From assembly GCA_029224185.1 (NCBI GenBank), contig CM055189.1, forward strand, positions 26,099,957-26,163,956: 64,000 bases of DNA, written 5' to 3'. This stretch comes from Karalla daura (lineage: Eukaryota > Chordata > Actinopteri > Chaetodontiformes > Leiognathidae). Each line of letters starts with the position of its first letter. Positions within the stretch are counted from its first letter, which is position 1. A program made the position numbers and the translations under genes. The notes under the pieces are model-generated. The model saw nothing but the letters and a program-made list of their open reading frames with translations. It did not search any database and was not told the DNA's origin. This document shows, piece by piece, positions 58,401 to 64,000 of this stretch.

Positions 58401-60898
58401 AACAGTTAGTGGAAGATGCATAACAGTTCCTGGTATCAAAAATTGACACCTCTCTCCTGAGTTCAGACCAACAGGGGCTAATAACCATAAGCACATTGGT
58501 CTCTAGTTCCTGGTACTTGGTTTTCTGTTGACTGGGGATAATGGTGGCCCCCAGGAGAACAACTCTCTCCAAAAGACTTATGTATAGTGGGGTCTGTGGC
58601 CAAACTTAGTATCCATCAGAAGACCAAGGAGGTGGAAAATCTCCGCTGTGCTCTTTGCAGAGGGGACCATTAGACCAGTAACAAAGTCCAGGGACATGTT
58701 AGACCAAGAGCGATGAGGGATGGGTGAGCCTCAGGTGACAGGCCAGTCTGGATGAGTGATCCTACAGCAAGACATCCAAGCAAAGAGCATGGGGCACATA
58801 CAGGCATTCTGCCAGGCACTCGCTGGGACCTGATTGGCCCTTGAAGGGTTAGGCTCATGAAGGTGGCCCATGAAGGTTGCTCATACCCGCTTGTCTATGT
58901 CCCATGAGCAAATAATCATAATGTCCAGTAGAAGTATTGAAAAGCAGCTTCCACTCATCTCCTTTAATGCGGAGAAGGTGGTAGGCATGAGTAAAGACAT
59001 CACTGGTGCAATAGCGTGGTTGATGCAGCAGCAAGGAAGTAGCTTGGGCTTTGCTGAATGCTTGATGGAAGTCACAGTACTCTACTGGTAATCCTGAGAG
59101 GTCAAGAATAGGACTGCATGAGCCTGAGTTTGGAATAAACTGAAGACACCTGTGATGGCAAGAGGGACCAAGGGTATCCCAAAATGAGTGGTAGACAGCT
59201 GATTCCAGTCTGGTGGGCCCAGAATGTGACCTACCCACTCCAGATTCAAGTGACCATATAATCCCCAGAGTCAATAAAATTGGGAGGTGGTGGAGGTGAG
59301 ACAATTGAGAGCAGTTGAGCCCATGAGGGAGAGTAGCCAAGGTGCAGATGAGGGCAGGGTAACGCAGGGTAAGGCACAATATAAAAATTCAGATTTTGAT
59401 ATAAATTTGTTGTTACTAATAATTGATACCAATGACAGGAAAGAATAATAAACATTCTCCTGAAACTCAGTTTGCTGCTGCAGGTCTTTCCTGGGAATAG
59501 CAATGGATTGTCTTTACAAACAGACATTTGTAACTGTCTGTCCTGTCTGTCTGTCGTAAATCAGATTCCTGACCTGGATCCACACCAGTAAGAGAAAGCT
59601 TTGCAGAGGCTTTTGATATAATTCAAGTACTTTTCAAGCATTACCAACTCACCACAACAGAAAAAAAACAGTTTGCCTTCCCTTTTTTCAAAATTATTAT
59701 TACATGTGAAATTGATAAAAGCTAACATTTATATAATCATTGCAAAACTTTACCAGCTATTCACATTTGATAATACTTTGGTACTTTGATACTTTGACTT
59801 TGATAATACAGAATAATACATTTGATAAGTGTTTTATTCGTCCCGAAAATTCCTGATATATATTTATTCTTCAATAAATGCCATTGCAATATATGCTGTA
59901 GATGACAAATATGAAAATGAAATTGTACCAAATATTCAAAATATCTTTAATGTGCTTGATTTCATGGTGAATCACCATCTGAAAATTCTACACTGGATTA
60001 CTGTACAGCCTTTTCAGGGCTGTACAGGGCCTTCAACTGAAAATCTAGAAGCTATTTAAAAACTAAATCATTTTTCAGTGGTATTTATCAAATGTTAAAA
60101 ACTCTGAATAAAGCCAAAGATAACATAGGCCCGTGGAAAATGTTTTTTACTCTCTTTCAATTGAAATTGAATAATCAATTCTGAATTGATTGGGAATTAA
60201 CTGAGAACAAATTGTTACCTGAAAAATTACTTTTTAAGACTTTTACAGTCCACATGAGGGTGTAAAATACAGCAGTTATTGTGACTCGTAGGTGAATCAC
60301 TTTTCAAGGAGAGACAACCAATGTACTTGTACTTCAAGCCAAACTGAAAAAAAGGCAAGAATGGAAGCAGACTCAGTGCCATGCATGTGGTGCTATGGTC
60401 TCACCTTGTTGACCCAGAAAAGCAGAGCATTTTCCCATGGAGCTCCGACACCCATGTGCTCCACCTCCATCTTCACCCTTTCCACGGTCTCTTTAGCAGC
60501 CAGTGTCATCAAAGCATCAATCACGGACAGGTGGGCGTTCTACACCAATCAGAGCGAAAAGCTTAAGCTCTGTATTATGCTTCAGTATTGACAGACCTAC
60601 TTAAAACCAACTGTGCTTACCATCTTTATGGGGACATGGCTGAGGTCCTCCTCAGTGACATCTACATTCTGGACCTGTGGAGTGAGGCCTTTCTTGATGA
60701 GGAACTGCAGCAGGGCAGAGTTGTTGGCTGGGGACCCCTGAGACACTGGCTGAGAGGCCCCATGAGCTTGTGCCAGCAGGGCCTGGGATTGGCAGTAGAT
60801 CTCTGGGGAGAGAAGCAACTTGGAAACGGCTGGTTTCAGGTGCTCCTGTTCATACTGGTCCTTGTACAGAGGCTCCCGCAACTCCACTGGTACATTTT
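46456..60898 (-). CDS. camsap3: CAMSAP3-like microtubule minus-end-binding protein (18 exons, N-terminus missing)
   Basis: Minus-strand exons: 60621-60898, 60405-60539, 57801-57887, 56364-56399, 55371-55418, 54498-54636, 53691-53830, 53263-53356, 53110-53152, 52710-52771, 52597-52627, 50143-52459, 49930-50048, 49544-49791, 49314-49413, 48869-48954, 48618-48736, 46456-46782 (stop). All phases close: 2 nt, then 1,468 codons plus stop. Order: N-terminal DQYEQEHLKP block; split calponin-homology domain (RWYWKLVPHAIAFCLKESG to ELLDWFEVKKPDFVQPIQPV); SPSFIFKQPFVPISSPVSP; FSIPFGLDSDVDIVMGNP; coiled coil (EKRKSIEAQKRRIEAIFARH); LQRDMQKLTEQQQQLM; second coiled coil (MAQRRALLLEKQQKR); and the CKK domain over the last two exons (KLFKEPSFKSNKFIIHNAL, YKYSSDRKQF, SVDAFTIPNHLWQ). 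CAMSAPs cap and stabilise microtubule minus ends through CKK. The SLQRDMQ.LT.QQQ block favours CAMSAP3. The start codon exon is not seen. Confidence 0.9.
47340..48530 (-). mobile_element. Non-LTR retrotransposon (LINE) relic in camsap3 last intron
   Basis: A 93-codon minus frame contains RTEPAVKEMQVWSD and SNWDIFFESKHNGVELTDTI, resembling a segment upstream of the RT domain in fish LINEs (VKxVQVWSDDA...DWDVF.ES...ELT.T). Further along the minus strand are KAAFCSGNLELMQ and NLSKTKEIVIK followed by ETVESVKYLGTVS, the latter out of frame, matching the post-RT block TKEIVIDFR...VE.VKYLGT. Many stops. It is a decayed element in the same orientation as the host gene; clade unassigned. Confidence 0.55.
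49021..49069. repeat. 49-bp near-perfect palindrome in camsap3 intron
   Basis: aaaacttttgttttgcttca/tgaa (49021-49044) pairs with ttcatgaagcagaacaaaag/tttt (49046-49069) with a single central base and one mismatch in 24 pairs. Confidence 0.85.
49491..49510 (+). repeat. LINE-type 3' end fragment (camsap3 intron)
   Basis: Identical 20-nt string to 632-651 (AAAGTTTTCTGAATCTGAAC), preceded by 'ggtgtaaat'. Confidence 0.5.
54187..54364. mobile_element. MITE of about 178 bp with an internal 10-bp tandem array
   Basis: Left end GCTGTTTCCACTGTGTGG, right end (reverse-complemented) GGCCCATTTCCACTATGTAG: imperfect TIRs sharing TTTCCACT. Inside, 54241-54284 holds four and a half copies of cgacccagct. 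The flanking strings gactcttgcccgactaga and ccagattccaggtaatgg match a fish repeat family I recall. It lies within a camsap3 intron and has no coding potential. Confidence 0.65.
58090..59385 (-). mobile_element. Ty3/Gypsy LTR-retrotransposon pol relic in camsap3 intron
   Basis: The minus frame from about 59160 to 58880 reads LDLSGLPVEYCDFHQAFSKA, then QATSLLLHQPRYC, then, after an internal deletion, NAYHL-type HAYHLLRIKGDEWKLLFNT with TGHYDYLLMG. These are the pre-RT linker and RT blocks of fish Gypsy elements (EYHD..[34 protein letters not shown]). Lower coordinates give an integrase-like piece (HRSWSNMSLDFVTGL at about 58650-58720) and possible chromodomain-side sequence near 58120. Catalytic YLDD and most of RNase H are absent. 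It is dead and oriented with camsap3. Confidence 0.75.
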
Positions 60899-63800
60899 CT
60901 GAGAAGGAAATAACAATACTCTCATTGTGCCTGAAAAAATCACGCTTTGCTTTCAGTCCAGATGTAAATACCTGAACAAGATGATACAGCATATTTCACT
61001 GTACCCATACAAATATTTGGCTTGGACTTGAATACTGTACACATTAATGCCTACACAAATACAATGATACATTTGAATGATATTTAGACAGTGCAGCAAC
61101 ACAGCAAGATAAAGCACTGAACAAGGCATGTACACTTAAAACATAAATACACACACCTAATACTCATATTGCACTCACTTTGAGGTAGGGAGGGCCCACT
61201 CATACGCTTCACAAACCCCACCCCCCACCCACTGTCTCCTATATAGTTTTATATTTTATCCTATTCTATTCCATTCTAGTCTTTCATTGTAACAAATTGC
61301 AAATTAATTTCCATATTTGATTGATTTGTTGTTGTTCACTGGACATAGATTTGGACAAATACATCCCTTTATCAACATCAAATGAATAAAACAGGTTTTC
61401 TAATATAAATTTTATTAATTATATTATAAATTATAAAGGCTTATAAAGGCTGATCTGCAGCTGGTCCCTGTAGCTCCCTCTTTACTAAACACTCACACAA
61501 TACTGGCCCTTCATTTCAACAATGTCCACAACTTTTGAGCTGCAAAGCCATGTCTTCTTTGTGAACTTGTTGTTGTCTTTTGTTTTCTTCACTCTTATTG
61601 TTGCAGCATCAAAACTTTAGCACATGGTGTGGCTCTCCTGTGTGCTTCGACCTAGCCTGGCAGGGATATATCCCATCCACGCTTGTTTTGGTGCAGCGCA
61701 CTTGTGTTAACCAACTGCTTGATCAAAGCCACAAGCTGGAACATCTTGCCAACAGAGTTCACCTTACCCTTCAATCTTCATAAACTCCATAAACTCCAAA
61801 ACAAAGATGCTCTCAATTGTAAACAACTGTTTGCTCCTATTTTCTTCTTTCAGTTTTAGGCCTGTGAGCTATTTATAATTTCTTACAGTATTTTGATTTA
61901 ATGTTTTTGCCAAAACTGGTGGACTCCTACAAAACTGTTAAGGTACAGAGCAAGTGAGATAATGGATGTATATTAATGATGATGATGATAATGAACATAT
62001 CTGTGATGTTTTTTCTATGTTTTATATATTCTGTGCATTAATCTTTGCATACTAGTGAATGCTTTGTTCTAACCTAACCTATTCTATGTACCAATCACTC
62101 AAGCAAATTCCTTGCAACTGTAAGACCAGTAAGGCTTACTTCATGAGTTATAAGTACTCTATAACTGCCTGGCAGATTCCACCAAATTCATTTTTGTTCT
62201 TTAGAGTCATCTGGTGTCAACGTCAGAGAGAATAAATCCATCTTAAGGAGCCACTTGTGTTTTTCAGGGCCATTTTCTTTCTCACTTCCACAAACATTCA
62301 ACGCAGCACCCGGACAGCATTTTCCAGGCCACAATGAAGCCTCTCTGCTCAAGAGACTTTCAGGTCACCACACACCATGCTCTGCTGGTGGCAGGTAGTC
62401 ACTGCCCCCCTGGCATAAAATGGTTCAGTCCTGCTCCCAAAGTGTGACCTGTAATCAGTCAGCAGCATCATTGACCATGATCACATTCACAGTGCCACAA
62501 TGATATATTTTGCACACTGCCTGGCACTTTCCATGCAGCCCACTGAAAGTCAGTTGGCTAAGAGGTTGGACTTCAACAACTTAGCCAACCAAGCAGAAAG
62601 GCTTGGGTGTGGGCTCTTGGTACATCAGGCTGATCAATTTCACACATGAAATAAGAATAGTGTAGGTTTACTACACTATTCTTATTTCATGTGTATTCAT
62701 GTGAATATGTTAATTAATTAATGTTTAGCATGTTAAGAATTACTATTAATATTAAATTTGATTGCCAAAAATTGCTTTGAGACATTTATTGTAGCAGGTG
62801 TCACTTGTTTTGAGTCTGCGTGTGTTTAAAAGGCACTATAACATGTCATCTTATCATCTCATCATAATATTTGGGGGAAACACGATCGGCTCATCTCGTC
62901 ACATATCCCTCTTTATTATCTTAAGTGCTTCTGGGGCAATAGATTCAACCTCCCAGCAGTGCAAGTAGAGCCCATGGCTGACCTGTTGCTAATCTGTTAT
63001 GCGTCATAGCAACAGAAATTTATCCAATCAGTGTGGTCAAAAATGATGGCTTTGGGGTGCTAAATTTATCACACCAAGCTGAGCCTGTGACTGTGTCTGT
63101 GAGGATGATGGAGTGGATTGACAATGATGGATGCAAATGCAAAACTTCAATATATTTTTTTGTGCAAGAGTGCCTCAACTTTTTAATACTAGCATTAAAG
63201 AGCTATATCACAGTCAAACACTATCTACCCATGGGTGAAACGACTTAAAGGTGTCAGTGAGAAAGTTTTTTGTGATGTTTGAGTCATTTTTCAGTTTCAC
63301 GTGGAGGTGAGTACGATGTGAAATCCCACTATCCCATTCAGTGGATAGGTTCCCGCTAAAGCCAACATGATTCCAACATGGACAAGGTAACAGCTGTTGA
63401 AATAAGTGTTTACCACACTGTGCAATAAGATCATCGGCCGCATTTTCAGACTCTGGGATAGCAAAAAAATGTCATGTGGTCATATAAAGGCAGCATCCAC
63501 GGTGACAGATGTGCTTGCACCTGATTCTGTTGAGCTTTGTTTGAAACACATCAGTGGCTCAAGATCTCCCAGGTGACAAAAAGGCCCGTGCCATTTTTGT
63601 CAGTGGGTTCAAGACGCATTGAGTCATGGCGCTACAAAACAGCTCCCACTGTCTCAGCCCAGAGGACAAATGACGACTGGGTAGCTATCCACAGCTACTT
63701 CTTGTCACCAGGGAAGCACTGTGGAAACTGTTCCAAGATGGATCAGGACGGTGAGCTGATCACCTTAGGGAGCGCCCTCTGCAGGCAGGATGCAATAGGC

Positions 63801-64000
63801 TATTTAATATTGTAACATGTTTTTTATTGTGCTTAGAGCTAGACCCGGTGAATAAGTGCCTAAGTGTGATGTCATACAACTTGACAGTACCATAAAAACA
63901 GAGCACTGTATCTACAAAGCATTATTGACATTACAGCCCATATGGAGATGTGTTAAACTGGAATTGAGTCACACACGGTGTGCAGACGTTTCTGGTTTAT
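60899..64000. other. 5' intron or flank of camsap3
   Basis: The exon at 60898 starts in phase 1 inside a conserved block, so the preceding coding exon must lie further right, possibly beyond the window. I could not identify it within 60899-64000. The stretch is AT-rich, contains a perfect 24-bp-arm palindrome (62642-62694), and has only short unassigned open frames (for example 63033-63248 and 63537-63815). Confidence 0.5.
62642..62694. repeat. Perfect palindrome, 24-bp arms, 5-nt loop
   Basis: acacatgaaataagaatag/tgtag (62642-62665) is exactly complementary to ctacactattcttatttcat/gtgt (62671-62694), with loop gttta. Confidence 0.9.

Noticed and set aside
63537..63815. 92-codon + strand frame near the right edge
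   Set aside because: No recognisable domain, no splice partners, composition like surrounding non-coding DNA.

Overview
The window is vertebrate nuclear DNA, almost certainly from a teleost fish. The evidence is multi-exon genes with GT/AG introns, vertebrate-specific families, and a repeat load typical of fish genomes (RTE-, L2- and Gypsy-type retroelement relics, MITEs, many di- and tetranucleotide microsatellites). All exon models were read by eye. Their splice phases close exactly for every model except the unresolved 3' end of the ICAM-like gene.

Layout from left to right: (1) 1-3060, + strand: the 3' part of a ubinuclein-1-like gene (HIRA histone chaperone subunit). (2) 3061-6588: intergenic, with a 241-bp MITE and one unexplained exon-like segment. 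(3) 6589-13169, - strand: an ICAM-like immunoglobulin-superfamily gene whose first Ig domain is split over three exons and whose introns hold an RTE-type retroelement relic. A long TG/CA microsatellite lies just 5' of its start codon. (4) 13170-18272: repeat-rich spacer with a BED zinc-finger transposase relic. (5) 18273-18808, + strand: a two-exon gene encoding a lone pyrin domain (PYD) plus a Thr/Ser-rich tail. (6) 19360-30774, + strand: a CpG-rich promoter followed by an 18-exon GPR108/GPR107-type seven-transmembrane Golgi protein of 561 aa. (7) 30775-34324: its probable 3' UTR, then an unusual 613-bp inverted-repeat element built of 21-bp units. (8) 34325-43008, + strand: a secreted SOUL/heme-binding-protein family gene of 330 aa with a Ser/Thr-rich tail, whose ATG is split by an intron. 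L2 remnants sit in its last intron. (9) 43009-46455: spacer with a non-autonomous DNA transposon with ~80-bp inverted repeats. (10) 46456-60898, - strand: most of a CAMSAP3-like microtubule minus-end-binding protein (18 exons, 1,468 complete codons; N-terminus not found). Its introns carry LINE and Ty3/Gypsy relics and a 49-bp palindrome. (11) 60899-64000: no recognised exon, one perfect 24-bp-arm palindrome.

The genes do not form a pathway. Two are immune-type genes (ICAM-like adhesion, PYD), and the others are chromatin (ubn1), Golgi (gpr108), secreted heme-binding-like (SOUL) and cytoskeletal (camsap3). ICAM, GPR108 and CAMSAP3 all lie on human 19p13, so part of the order probably reflects old linkage. 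I see no bacterial-style system, CRISPR array or convincing RNA gene. The least ordinary items are the PYD-only gene, the secreted SOUL protein with a mucin-like tail, the ICAM-like gene with a split D1 and no visible membrane anchor, and the 21-bp-unit inverted-repeat element.
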